The notes under the pieces are model-generated. The model was not told the origin of the DNA and searched no databases. It saw only the letters and a list, made by a program, of their open reading frames with translations. Both the position numbers and the translations under genes were made by a program. DNA of 52,455 bases from Acidobacteriaceae bacterium. Its GTDB lineage: Bacteria > Acidobacteriota > Terriglobia > Terriglobales > Acidobacteriaceae. How positions within the stretch are numbered: position 1 is the first letter of the stretch; the number at the start of each line of letters is the position of its first letter. This document shows positions 28,218-36,407 of the stretch, piece after piece. The stretch is taken from assembly GCA_030041515.1 (NCBI GenBank), contig JASHNS010000079.1, positions 1-52,455 of the forward strand, read 5' to 3'.

Positions 28218-28998
28218 AATTCAGTCCGTTCACGACCCCCGTACCGTCCGCCTCAGGAACTACGTCGATGTGCGCACCCTCCCCATCCCTCCCGCTCAGG
28301 AAATGCTCGAGCAGACTCCCGTCTGGCCCATGCTCGCCAACGATCGCTTCAATTGCTGCACCTCCGCCGCCGCCGGACACATGATCCATCACTGGACCGC
28401 CGCCAATCAGCGCGGCGTCTTTCTCACCGACGACGACATCATCAAAGCGCAGGCCGCGCTCACCGGTGACCATCTCATGGACATGGTCTCCATGCTCGAT
28501 GCCCTCAAGTATTGGCGCAACACCGGCATCGGCGGCCATCAAATTCACTCCTTCGTCAGCGCCGACAAAGGCCACGCCGACCAGCTGCGCTGCGTCATTC
28601 ACCTCTTCGGCAGCGGCTACGTCGGCCTCGATCTTCCCGGATTCGCCGTTGCCGGCCCACCCGCCGGCTGGCCCGATATTCCCTGGGAAATCTCTCCCTC
28701 GACGTCCCCCGCCGACGCCGCTCCCAATCCGAAGATGGGACACTGCGTCGCCGTCGTCGGCTACGACCAGCAGTCGGTCTACTGTGTCACCTGGGGTCGC
28801 CTCAAAACGATGAGTTGGGAATTCTTCGAGCGCTACGCCGAGGAAGTCTACGCCGTGCTCAGCACCGACTGGGTCGCCCGGAACGCCAAATCTCCCACCG
28901 GCTTCGACATCGCCATGCTCGAGCGCGATCTGACCGCGATCCACGCACAAAAACCCAGGACCGCCGCTCCCGCGCCCGCTGCGCCGAACCAAATTTGA
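28204..28998 (+). CDS. papain-like cysteine peptidase-fold protein
   Basis: A 264-residue protein. The N-terminal block LANDRFNCCTSAAAGHMIHHW (residues about 45-64) aligns with the NDxxGDCTxAAxxHxIxxW block of an uncharacterised papain-like family in bacteria and phages; Cys52 is the expected nucleophile. The catalytic histidine is in MGHCVAVVGYD, and VTWGRLKTMSWEFF matches the terminal Trp-Gly strand of clan CA peptidases. No signal peptide is seen. The TTG start has GGAGG four bases upstream and lies inside the kinase gene (14-base overlap), so translation is coupled. It could remove the leader of the small peptide in this operon. The change from Gly-Asp-Cys to Asn-Cys-Cys is unusual and might affect activity. 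Confidence 0.7.
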   Translation: MLLGRIQSVHDPRTVRLRNYVDVRTLPIPPAQEMLEQTPVWPMLANDRFNCCTSAAAGHMIHHWTAANQRGVFLTDDDIIKAQAALTGDHLMDMVSMLDALKYWRNTGIGGHQIHSFVSADKGHADQLRCVIHLFGSGYVGLDLPGFAVAGPPAGWPDIPWEISPSTSPADAAPNPKMGHCVAVVGYDQQSVYCVTWGRLKTMSWEFFERYAEEVYAVLSTDWVARNAKSPTGFDIAMLERDLTAIHAQKPRTAAPAPAAPNQI

Positions 28999-29019
28999 AC
29001 GGCCCCGCGTGGCCGCCGG

Positions 29020-29508
29020 CTATGCGTTCCGGCTGGCCTTTTCCCGCGCCATATACAGCCCAACTCCCGCCAGCACCATCCCCACGCCCATCAGAGCGCG
29101 CCGCGCCGGCGGCGACGTCAGCGTCCGCGCCACCCTCCACAGCCCCGGCGTCTTCGTCGTCGCATCCCGCGCCGCCGGATCCCGCCAGCTCTCCGGCAGC
29201 GAGTCCCGCACCGTCTCAATCAGCTCCGGATTGATCGTCCCCAGCAATTTCGACAGCGCAATCAGATTCCTCATCCCCCGCGCCGTTTCCGGCTGCGCCA
29301 TCGCCTGCGAAACGTACGTGATCAGCTCCCCGCCCGCGCCCACCGCGCCCCGCAGCGTGTTGATTACGTTGTGCCGCCGCAGATCCTCCGCCAGCTCCAG
29401 CAGATCGGCCAGTGCCTCCGCGTGCTCTGCCGGCAGCGTCGCCAGCAGCGCGCGGTTTTCCGCTTCGCGGTTCCGCGCCGGGATATCCAGCTGTATCGGC
29501 TTCGCCAT
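29020..29508 (-). CDS. DUF1641 protein, partner of the molybdoenzyme
   Basis: A 162-residue protein of the DUF1641 family, recognised by HNVINTLRGAVGAGGELITY and RNLIALSKLLGTINPELIE, plus a C-terminal hydrophobic segment (ALMGVGMVLAGVGLYMA) that could associate with the membrane. DUF1641 genes follow formate-dehydrogenase-type genes in several phyla, for example the B. subtilis yjgC-yjgD pair. Here the gene starts six bases after the molybdoenzyme stop, so the two are one operon. It has no cofactor motifs and may act in electron transfer to the membrane, assembly or anchoring; its role is not established. It ends 21 bases from the convergent peptidase gene. Confidence 0.85.
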   Translation of the reverse strand: MAKPIQLDIPARNREAENRALLATLPAEHAEALADLLELAEDLRRHNVINTLRGAVGAGGELITYVSQAMAQPETARGMRNLIALSKLLGTINPELIETVRDSLPESWRDPAARDATTKTPGLWRVARTLTSPPARRALMGVGMVLAGVGLYMAREKASRNA

Positions 29509-29514
29509 CGTCTT

Positions 29515-32500
29515 CTACGCCTTTCTCCCGTTTTTGCTTTCAATCTGCACCAGTCCGGAGCCGGGCATCGAATAACGCGGCTGCGCCCACTTCCGTTCCA
29601 CCTCCACCCCCATCTGCGGCGTCGGAGTGTGGAATCGATGATTCGTATACGGCAGCGGCGGGCGCCCGCGTTTCTCCAGCGGCTCAATCTGCACCGGCGT
29701 CTCCTTGTACGCCGGCGTGTGCACCACCACGTCCACATTGTTGCTCGTCAGCGTGTTGATCGGCTGCTCCCGCGAGTTCAGCGGCGCGTACAGCTGGTTC
29801 CCGCTCACCCGATCGGTCACCATCACCCGCAGGTTGATCTCTCCGTCCCGCGACTTCACCTTCACCCAGCGCCCATCCTCCAGCTGGTGCTGCGCCGCAA
29901 CTTCCGGCGAAACCTCCAGAAACGTATCCGGCGCCTTCATCGCAATCCCCGGCACCCGATACGTCATGTTCCCCGCCTCAAAGTGCTCCAGCATGCGCCC
30001 GTTGTTCAGGTGCAGCGGATACTCCTCGTCTTCCTGCTGGCCCGGCTCCTTCCATTCCACCGGATGAAACTTCGCCTTGCCATCGGGAAAGTGAAACTTG
30101 TCCCTGTAGAGCAGCGGCGTATCCGTCCCATCCGCCTCCACCGGCCAGTGCAGGCTCTTGTACCCCGCCAGCCGCGCATACGTCACGCCCGCAAACAGCG
30201 GCGCAATCCCCGCGCACTCGTCCATCACATCCGACGGCGATGCGTAGCTCCATCGCGCGCCCAGCCGGTTCGCAATATCCTGAAGAATCTGCCAGTCCGG
30301 CCGCGTGCCCTTCAGCGGCTTCATCACCTCGTAAATCCGCTGGATCCTCCGCTCCGTGTTCACATACGTCCCTTCCTTCTCGAACGACGGCGCCCCCGGC
30401 AAGATCACATCCGCATACTGGCACGTCAGCGTGAAGAAAATCTCCTGCACCACAAACAGCTCCAGCTTCTCGAGGCCGGCCGCCAGATAATGCTTGTTCG
30501 ACTCCGAGCTGATCATGTCCTCGCCGATCAGATAGAGAGCCCTGATCTTGCCCTCGTGCATCCCCTCCACCATCACGTGGTTGTCCATGCCCTTGCTCGT
30601 GGGCAGCGGTACGCCCCACGCCTGTTCCCAGTGCGCGCGCACCTTCTCATCGTCGACGTCCATGTATCCCGGATACTTGTTGGGCATCGACCCAAAATCC
30701 GAACACCCCTGCACGTTGTTGTGCCCGCGCAGCGGATACCCGCCCGTCCCCGGCCGCCCGTAATTGCCCGTCAGCAGCAGCAGATTCGAGATCGCCGTCG
30801 ACGTGTCCGATCCGTGCTTGTGCTGCGTCACCCCCATCGCCCACAGGATGCACACCTTCTCCGCCTGCGCGATCTGCTCCGCAACCTCCCGCAGAGTCTC
30901 CGCCCGAATCCCCGTCTTCTCCTCCGCAAATTCCAGCGTGAACGGCTCCAGGCTCTCCCGGTACTTCTCGAAGTTGTTTACCCGCGCGTCGATGAATTCC
31001 TGATCCTGCCATCCCTGCTCCAGAATGTATCTGGCCACCGCGCTCACCCAGATCATGTCCGTGCTCGGCTTCGGCCGCAGCCAGATGTCCGCGCGCTCCG
31101 CCATCTCATGCTTCCGCAAATCGGCCACAATCAGCTTCTGCCCCCGCAGCTTGTGCGCCCGCTTCACGCGCGTCGCCAGCACCGGATGATTCTCCGCCGT
31201 GTTCGATCCGACAATCACCACCACGTCGGCCCGCTCAATATCCGAAATCGATCCCGAATCCCCTCCGTAGCCCACCGTCCGCGTCAGCCCCTTCGTCGCC
31301 GGCGACTGGCAGTACCGCGAGCAATTGTCCACGTTATTCGTCCCGATCACCGCCCGCGCCAGCTTCTGCATCAGGTAGCTCTCTTCGTTCGTGCATTTCG
31401 ACGACGCGATGAACTCCAGCGCATCCGCCCCGTGCTTGTGTTTGATCTCCTGCATCCGCCGCGCGATAAAATCCAGCGCCTCGTCCCACGAGCACTCGCG
31501 AAACCTCTCGCCATCGCGCATCAGCGGCGACGTCAGCCGGTCTCCGCTGTTCACAAAGTTGAACCCAAACTTACCCTTCACGCACGTCGATATCCCGTTC
31601 GCCGGTCCCGCTTCCGGTTCGATCTTCAGGATCTGCCGCTCGCGATGCCACACATCGAACGCGCACCCCACCCCGCAATACGTGCACACCGTCTTCGTCT
31701 TCTCGATCCGCGCCGCCCGCATCGCCGCTTCTGCCTGCGACAGCTTCAGAATCGGCCCGAATCCTGTCTGCGGCTCAACCGCCTTCACCAGGTCGATCAT
31801 CGGCTCCAGCGCCTGACGCGGCAGCCCCGTGAAAAATCCCGCCTCGCCCAGCATCGACTTCTCCATCAGCGCATTGCACGGGCACACCGTCACGCAATGC
31901 CCGCACGACACGCAGCTCGACTCCCCAATGCTCGCCCCCCCGTCCCACAGCACCCGCGGATGCGCGTCTTCCCACCGGATCGTCAGCGTCTCGTTCACCT
32001 GCACGTTCTGGCACGCCTCCACGCACCGCCCGCACAGAATGCACTGGTCCGGATCGTACCGGTAGAACGGATTCGTCTCGTCCTTCTCGTAAGGCTTTTC
32101 CCGGTAGGGAATTGTCTGATGCTCCACCCCGAGCAGCGCCGTCGTGTTGTGTACGGTGCAGTTCTGGTTGTTGTTGTCGCAGACGGTGCAATACAGCATG
32201 TGATGGCCCAAAATTCGGTCGAAGGCCTCGCGCTGCGCTGCCTGCGCCCGCGCCGACTCCGTCTCCACCACCATCCCCGCCCGCACCCGCGTCCCGCACG
32301 CCCGCCGGAGCTGGCCATCCACTTCCACCATGCACGTGTCGCACGTCTCAATCGGACCCAGTTGCTTCAGATAGCAAACCTGCGCCAGTTCTTTGCCGCC
32401 TGCGCGCCCCGCTTTCTCGCGGTTGATCGCGTCCACCAGCAACTCGCCCTCCGCCCCGGTGTGCGTCCGCCCGTCAATGGTGATGACGATCGGTTGGCCG

Positions 32501-32562
32501 TCCGGCTCAATCCGTTCCTCGGCATTCAAAAAATGCGGCAAAACACTCTTGTGGGATTCCAT
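29515..32562 (-). CDS. formate dehydrogenase alpha subunit-type molybdoenzyme (cysteine form, Fe-S rich)
   Basis: A 1015-residue protein with domains in the order of NAD-linked or soluble formate dehydrogenase catalytic subunits. The [2Fe-2S] cysteines are 63, 74, 77 and 89. The His-Cys3 [4Fe-4S] site is H121, C125, C128, C135. Two ferredoxin-type clusters are CILCGRCVEAC (174-184) and CVSCGHCVTVC (217-227). The Mo-domain cluster is CTYCGVGC with C327. The Mo ligand region reads NVDNCSRYCQSPAT: Cys418 binds Mo, followed by Gln where classical formate dehydrogenases have His. That places it with the YjgC-type group. It should oxidise formate or a related substrate using Mo-bis-MGD; the electron acceptor is not encoded next to it. 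DUF1641 follows; a MobB-like gene diverges upstream. Confidence 0.9.
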   Translation of the reverse strand: MESHKSVLPHFLNAEERIEPDGQPIVITIDGRTHTGAEGELLVDAINREKAGRAGGKELAQVCYLKQLGPIETCDTCMVEVDGQLRRACGTRVRAGMVVETESARAQAAQREAFDRILGHHMLYCTVCDNNNQNCTVHNTTALLGVEHQTIPYREKPYEKDETNPFYRYDPDQCILCGRCVEACQNVQVNETLTIRWEDAHPRVLWDGGASIGESSCVSCGHCVTVCPCNALMEKSMLGEAGFFTGLPRQALEPMIDLVKAVEPQTGFGPILKLSQAEAAMRAARIEKTKTVCTYCGVGCAFDVWHRERQILKIEPEAGPANGISTCVKGKFGFNFVNSGDRLTSPLMRDGERFRECSWDEALDFIARRMQEIKHKHGADALEFIASSKCTNEESYLMQKLARAVIGTNNVDNCSRYCQSPATKGLTRTVGYGGDSGSISDIERADVVVIVGSNTAENHPVLATRVKRAHKLRGQKLIVADLRKHEMAERADIWLRPKPSTDMIWVSAVARYILEQGWQDQEFIDARVNNFEKYRESLEPFTLEFAEEKTGIRAETLREVAEQIAQAEKVCILWAMGVTQHKHGSDTSTAISNLLLLTGNYGRPGTGGYPLRGHNNVQGCSDFGSMPNKYPGYMDVDDEKVRAHWEQAWGVPLPTSKGMDNHVMVEGMHEGKIRALYLIGEDMISSESNKHYLAAGLEKLELFVVQEIFFTLTCQYADVILPGAPSFEKEGTYVNTERRIQRIYEVMKPLKGTRPDWQILQDIANRLGARWSYASPSDVMDECAGIAPLFAGVTYARLAGYKSLHWPVEADGTDTPLLYRDKFHFPDGKAKFHPVEWKEPGQQEDEEYPLHLNNGRMLEHFEAGNMTYRVPGIAMKAPDTFLEVSPEVAAQHQLEDGRWVKVKSRDGEINLRVMVTDRVSGNQLYAPLNSREQPINTLTSNNVDVVVHTPAYKETPVQIEPLEKRGRPPLPYTNHRFHTPTPQMGVEVERKWAQPRYSMPGSGLVQIESKNGRKA

Positions 32563-32624
32563 ACAGAACGTGGGATGCGCCCGAAGAATCGCCCGTCACG
32601 CGCGGCCCTGTCAAATCCCGAGGG

Positions 32625-32640
32625 CCCACCCTTGTCGACC
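32625..32640 (+). repeat. half copy of the dispersed hairpin repeat
   Basis: CCCACCCTTGTCGACC repeats the left arm of the intergenic hairpins at 33402 and 41978, but the matching right arm is absent. It lies between the divergent molybdoenzyme and MobB-like genes and is probably a decayed copy. Confidence 0.4.
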
Positions 32641-32759
32641 CGGTTCCGGAAGACGGAGTGAGTTCTGATCGCTGACTACCGGCTACCGACTACGCCTTGC
32701 ATCCCTTCCGCCGCCCACCGACAATACTTCCACGGCATCGAAAAGCAGGGAGCTCTCAC

Positions 32760-33392
32760 GTGGCCATCGTCGTCGTCGGCGGCAACACGCGCAACATCGG
32801 CAAGACCTCCGTCGTCGCCGCGCTCATCCGCCGCCTGCCCGAGTTCCGCTGGACCGCCTTCAAGATCACACAGTACGGACACGGCTTCTGCACCGCCGAC
32901 GGCCGCCCCTGCGCCTGCCAGACCGCCGACGCCTGCGTCGCCGTCAACCCCGAACGCGACCCCGCCACCGGCACCGACACCTCGCGCTTCCTCCAGGCCG
33001 GCGCCGAACGCGTCTTCTGGGTCCGCACCCGCATCGGCCGCCTCGCCGACGCCATGCCCCGCATCCACGCGGAAATCGCCGCCGCGCCCAACGCCATCCT
33101 CGAATCGAACAGCGTCCTCGACTTCCTGCAGCCGGATCTCTGCCTCACCGTCCTCGATCCCGCCGCTTCCGACTTCAAGGATTCCGCACGCCGCTTCCTG
33201 TCCCGCGCCGACGCCATCCTCTGCTCCGGTTCCAGTCACACCGCAACCGCTGCCGCCGTCCGCGACCCAGCTCTCGATCCCGCTGTTCGCTCGAAACCAC
33301 GCTTTGCCGTCGCCCCGCCCCACTGGCTCCCCGACAGCCTCGTCGACTTCGTCCGCGTCCGCCTCGCCGCTCCAGCAATCCGGTCATCCTGA
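32760..33392 (+). CDS. MobB-like P-loop protein
   Basis: A 210-residue protein opening with VVVGGNTRNIGKTSVVAALI, a Walker A motif with the GNTRNIGKTS spacing seen in MobB, which supplies GTP-binding help for adding GMP to molybdopterin. It continues WTAFKITQYGHGF, again like MobB. A Walker-B-like region is IVVVVGG to AILESNSVLDF, where Glu and Asn follow a hydrophobic strand. GTG 32760 has GGGAG six bases upstream. It diverges from a Mo-bis-MGD enzyme, which supports a cofactor or metal-insertion role, but the protein is longer than MobB and lacks clear C-terminal matches, so another P-loop GTPase function is possible. The last codons and the stop lie inside a GTCATCCTGA repeat unit. Confidence 0.65.
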   Translation: MAIVVVGGNTRNIGKTSVVAALIRRLPEFRWTAFKITQYGHGFCTADGRPCACQTADACVAVNPERDPATGTDTSRFLQAGAERVFWVRTRIGRLADAMPRIHAEIAAAPNAILESNSVLDFLQPDLCLTVLDPAASDFKDSARRFLSRADAILCSGSSHTATAAAVRDPALDPAVRSKPRFAVAPPHWLPDSLVDFVRVRLAAPAIRSS

Positions 33393-33401
33393 GCCGGGTG
33401 C

Positions 33402-33436
33402 CCCACCCTTGTCGCGGCCTCTCGCGACAGGGTGGG
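33402..33436. repeat. dispersed intergenic hairpin, copy A
   Basis: Left arm CCCACCC-T-T-GTCGCG and right arm CGCGACAGGGTGGG pair over about 14 bases with one bulged T. A GTCATCCTGA module (33383-33392) sits directly before it and provides the stop codon of the MobB-like gene. The hairpin may also act as a terminator for that gene. Confidence 0.6.
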
Positions 33437-33480
33437 TATGAGAGGCTCCCTCACAACATCCGCCCCAAAGTGAAATCCCC

Positions 33481-33607
33481 GTCATCCTGAGCGAAGTTGG
33501 CGCTGACAGCGCCAACGCAGCCGAAGGACCCGCATTTCATTCTCGATCGCCGGCCGAACCCTCCGGGTGCCCACCCGTGTCGTCCCGGCTTTGGACGACA
33601 CGGTGGG
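33481..33607. repeat. dispersed intergenic repeat, copy B (full element)
   Basis: Order of parts: GTCATCCTGAGCGAAG, a hairpin GTTGGCGCT-GAC-AGCGCCAAC (33496-33516), GAAGGACCCGCATTTC, GCCGAACCCTCCGGGTG, then a second hairpin (33570-33607) with arms CCCACC(C)GTGTCGTCC and GGACGACACGGTGGG. The same order occurs at 41861-42011. Confidence 0.6.
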
Positions 33608-33665
33608 ATTCTGTTCGCGGATCACTCGATCCCGGATGGGCGCTGCGCCCCGGGAGAGTATCCCC

Positions 33666-34226
33666 TCACGCCGCTTCTTTCTTCCGATTCTCCTCCAGCA
33701 TCCCGATCAGCGTCTTCGCAAACGCCGGAATGTCATCGGGCTTGCGGCTGCTGATGAAGTGCCCGCTCACCACCACTTCCTCGTCCACCCACGTTGCTCC
33801 CGCATTCTTCAGATCGGTCTTCAGCGACGGCCACGACGTAAAGGTTCTCCCCTTCACCGCGCCTGCTTCCACCAGCGTCCACGGCCCATGGCAGATCGCC
33901 GCCACCGGCCGCTCGCTCGCCGCAAATTCCCGGATGAACTCCACCGCCTTTGCATCCATGCGCAGATGATCCGGGTTCATCACCCCGCCCGGCAGCACCA
34001 GCGCGTCGTAATCGTCCACCTTCGCATCGGCCAGCGTCCGGTCCACCTTCACCTTGTCGCCCCAGTCCTTCATCTTCCAGCCGCGAATCTCCCCGGCTTT
34101 CGGCGCAATCACTTCCGTTTCCGCTCCCGCCGTCTCCAGCGCCTTCTTCGGCTCCAGCAACTCCGACTGCTCAAATCCATCCGTCGCCACAATCGCAATC
34201 TTCATCCCACGCAGAGGTTCTGACAT
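33666..34226 (-). CDS. PfpI/DJ-1 family protein (type 1 glutamine amidotransferase-like)
   Basis: A 186-residue protein of the DJ-1/PfpI superfamily. The nucleophile elbow AICHGPW gives the conserved Cys-His; VATDGFEQSELLEP carries the Glu that orients the cysteine. LVLPGGVMNPDHLR and VVVSGHFISSRKPDD complete the PfpI/YhbO subgroup pattern. Members have been reported as proteases, chaperones or protein/DNA deglycases of methylglyoxal adducts, and the activity is debated. GGGAGGAAC precedes the ATG at 34226. It is monocistronic, about 200 bases downstream of the two-component operon on the same strand, and could act in stress protection. Confidence 0.9.
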   Translation of the reverse strand: MSEPLRGMKIAIVATDGFEQSELLEPKKALETAGAETEVIAPKAGEIRGWKMKDWGDKVKVDRTLADAKVDDYDALVLPGGVMNPDHLRMDAKAVEFIREFAASERPVAAICHGPWTLVEAGAVKGRTFTSWPSLKTDLKNAGATWVDEEVVVSGHFISSRKPDDIPAFAKTLIGMLEENRKKEAA

Positions 34227-34425
34227 CGAGTGTTCCTCCCACTCCGAGAATTTGGGTTCTCTTCGTGGGATGGAGCGCCGCCGACGCCCCGTTGCCAGCC
34301 TGCCCCGCTCCTTCGCGCCCGCGGACACCTCGGCCTCTGCTTCAGCGCACACCGGGCCGCTGCCAGACAACGTTCCGGCGAGCGAGTCCTCTTATTCTTG
34401 AAGAGTCCGGCCGCTCCGTCCCGCG

Positions 34426-34971
34426 TCAGGCGCGCGCGCCGGCCGCCACGTCCCGCGTCGGCACGCTCAGCCGCTCGCGCAGTTGCTCCGCCATGGCCGC
34501 CAGCGTCTGCAGCCTGCCTTCGATCTGCGGCGGTATGTTTTCTTCCGCCAGGGCCAGCCGCGACTCCAGCAGGAATCCCGTCACCGCGTCTTTCAGCCCC
34601 GCGTCCATCGCCGCCGCTGCCGCCTCGCCCGCCAGTTGCTGCTCCCGCTTCCGCCGCACCAGCGCGCTGCGCACCTCGCGTTCCAGCCGCGCGTTGCCCG
34701 CCAGGGCGAAACTCATCTGCACCGGCACCGCCAGCCCCGCGCGCATCCAGATCAGGTCCGCCCCTTCCGCATCCGCATCGGCCAGCAGCTGATCCAGCAC
34801 CACCGCTGCGTACCTGCGCCGTTCCAGCAGCCGCAGCGCCGCCGCGCGTGTCGACGCAATCTCCACCGTCATCCCCAGCCTGTCCACGAGCGCCGCCGCC
34901 GCGCTCTCCGCATCGTCCATCGCGGTGACCATCAGCAGCGCTCCGGCCGCCACGCTTTCTCTGGCGCTCAT
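34426..34971 (-). CDS. receiver-like protein (degenerate), third gene of the two-component operon
   Basis: A 181-residue protein whose first ~115 residues resemble a receiver: LLMVTAMDDAESAA, RYAAVVLDQLLADADAEG with a possible phospho-aspartate, then helices and strands. The Thr/Ser and Lys switch positions are not convincing. The C-terminal ~70 residues are helical (ALRRKR-type, then EGRLQTLAAMAEQLRERL) with no DNA-binding motif. Its ATG overlaps the TGA of the NtrC-type gene (34968-34971), so it is translated with it. It may be a phosphate sink, an adaptor, or a decoy receiver for the kinase in this operon. Its family is otherwise unrecognised. Confidence 0.6.
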   Translation of the reverse strand: MSARESVAAGALLMVTAMDDAESAAAALVDRLGMTVEIASTRAAALRLLERRRYAAVVLDQLLADADAEGADLIWMRAGLAVPVQMSFALAGNARLEREVRSALVRRKREQQLAGEAAAAAMDAGLKDAVTGFLLESRLALAEENIPPQIEGRLQTLAAMAEQLRERLSVPTRDVAAGARA

Positions 34972-36407
34972 AGGGTCACTCCGTATTCCTTCAGTTTCCG
35001 GTACAGCGTGGTTTTTCCAATGTCCAGCAACCGCGCCGCCAGCAGCTTGTCCCCCTTCACCTGTTCCAGCGTCGTCAGGATCGCCCGCTTCTCCATCTGC
35101 GCCAGCGTTTCCACCACCGGAGTCCATCCGCTCTTCACCACCGCCGGTTCTCGGCTCGCCTTCGCCTGCATCCAGCTGTCCCGAATGCTCGTCGTCATCT
35201 CTCCCATCTCGATCGTCCCCCCCGAACACAAATTGCACGCCCGGTCGATTGCGTTCGAGAGCTCCCTCACGTTCCCCGGCCACGAATACTCCGCCAGGAA
35301 CGCCAGCGTCTCCGCCCCCAGATGGAACGCCCGCCCCATCTCCCGGCTGTTCCGCTCCAGAAAATGCGCCGCCAGCAGAGGAATGTCTTCTTTCCGTTCC
35401 CGCAGCGGCGGCAGCGTCAGCTTCACCACGTTCAGCCGGTAGTACAGATCCCGCCGGAACTTGCCCTGTTCCACCATGCCTTCCAGATCCTGATGCGTTG
35501 CCGCCAGCACGCGCGCCCGGATCGGCACCGCGTGGCTTCCCCCCAGCGGGCGCACCTCCTTCTCCTGCAGCGCGCGCAGCAGCTTCGCCTGGAGTTCCAG
35601 CGGCAGCTCCCCAATCTCGTCCAGAAACACCGTGCCGCTGCCCGCCGCCACCAGCAGCCCGTCATTCGGCCGGTGCGCCCCCGTGAAGGCTCCCTTCACG
35701 TGCCCAAACAGCTCGCTCTCGATCAGCGTCGGCGCCAGCGACCCGCAGTCCACCGGCACAAACGGCTTCCCCGCCCCCGGCCCATTCGCGTGGATCGCCC
35801 GCGCCACCAGCTCCTTGCCCGTCCCGCTCTCCCCCAGAATCAGCACCGGATGCGTGCTCTGCGCCGCCCGCCCCAGGATCCTGAAAAGTTTTTCCATCTC
35901 CGGGCTCTGCCCCAGCAGGTTCCCGTTCCCTGCGCGCAGCCGCTCCCGCAGTCCCCGGCTCGCCGCATCCAGCGTGCGCCGCCGTCCCAGCCGCCGCAGC
36001 ACCGTCCCCAGTTCTTCCGCCGTGAACGGCTTCACCAGATAGTCGCTGGCCCCGTAGCGCAGCGCTTCCACCGCCCGTTGCACCGTCGAGGCCGACGTCA
36101 TCCACACCACCGCCAGATCCGGCCTCAGTTGCCGCATCTCCTCCAGCACCGTGCAGGCCGCGCCCGACGCGATCTTCTCGTCCACCAGCACGATGTCCGC
36201 GCCGTGCGCCAGCAGCAGCTCCCGCCCCCGCGTCCCCAGATCCGCTTCGTGCGCCACCATTCCTTCCATCCGCGCGATCTCGCAGCACGCCCGGCGGATC
36301 GACGCATCCTCATCAGCAATCAACACGTGTATCGCAGCGGATTCCAGCGGTTCTGGCATCAGGGGGCCCGGTCGAGTCTCCAATCCTGTCTCCCATCCTC
36401 GCATCAT
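34968..36407 (-). CDS. NtrC-family sigma-54-dependent response regulator
   Basis: A 479-residue activator. The receiver (about 26-142) has phospho-acceptor Asp76 in DIVLVDEK, Thr/Ser in VWMTSAS and Lys in YLVKPF. The AAA+ domain has GESGTGKE (192-199), ESELFGHVKGAFTGA (230-244) with an intact GAFTGA for contacting sigma-54, and the LDEIGELP Walker B. It ends in a Fis-type helix-turn-helix (KLLAARLLDIGKTTLYRKLKE). It overlaps the histidine kinase stop by four bases (ATGA) and the downstream receiver-like gene likewise. The internal Met17 is an alternative start. Target promoters would be sigma-54 type; none was recognised nearby, so the regulated process is unknown. Confidence 0.93.
   Translation of the reverse strand: MMRGWETGLETRPGPLMPEPLESAAIHVLIADEDASIRRACCEIARMEGMVAHEADLGTRGRELLLAHGADIVLVDEKIASGAACTVLEEMRQLRPDLAVVWMTSASTVQRAVEALRYGASDYLVKPFTAEELGTVLRRLGRRRTLDAASRGLRERLRAGNGNLLGQSPEMEKLFRILGRAAQSTHPVLILGESGTGKELVARAIHANGPGAGKPFVPVDCGSLAPTLIESELFGHVKGAFTGAHRPNDGLLVAAGSGTVFLDEIGELPLELQAKLLRALQEKEVRPLGGSHAVPIRARVLAATHQDLEGMVEQGKFRRDLYYRLNVVKLTLPPLRERKEDIPLLAAHFLERNSREMGRAFHLGAETLAFLAEYSWPGNVRELSNAIDRACNLCSGGTIEMGEMTTSIRDSWMQAKASREPAVVKSGWTPVVETLAQMEKRAILTTLEQVKGDKLLAARLLDIGKTTLYRKLKEYGVTL

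Noticed and set aside
29371-32661. A 1096-codon open frame on the plus strand opposite the molybdoenzyme
   Set aside because: Arg/His/Leu/Pro-rich shadow of a GC-rich gene; the opposite strand encodes a complete formate-dehydrogenase-type protein with all cluster motifs.
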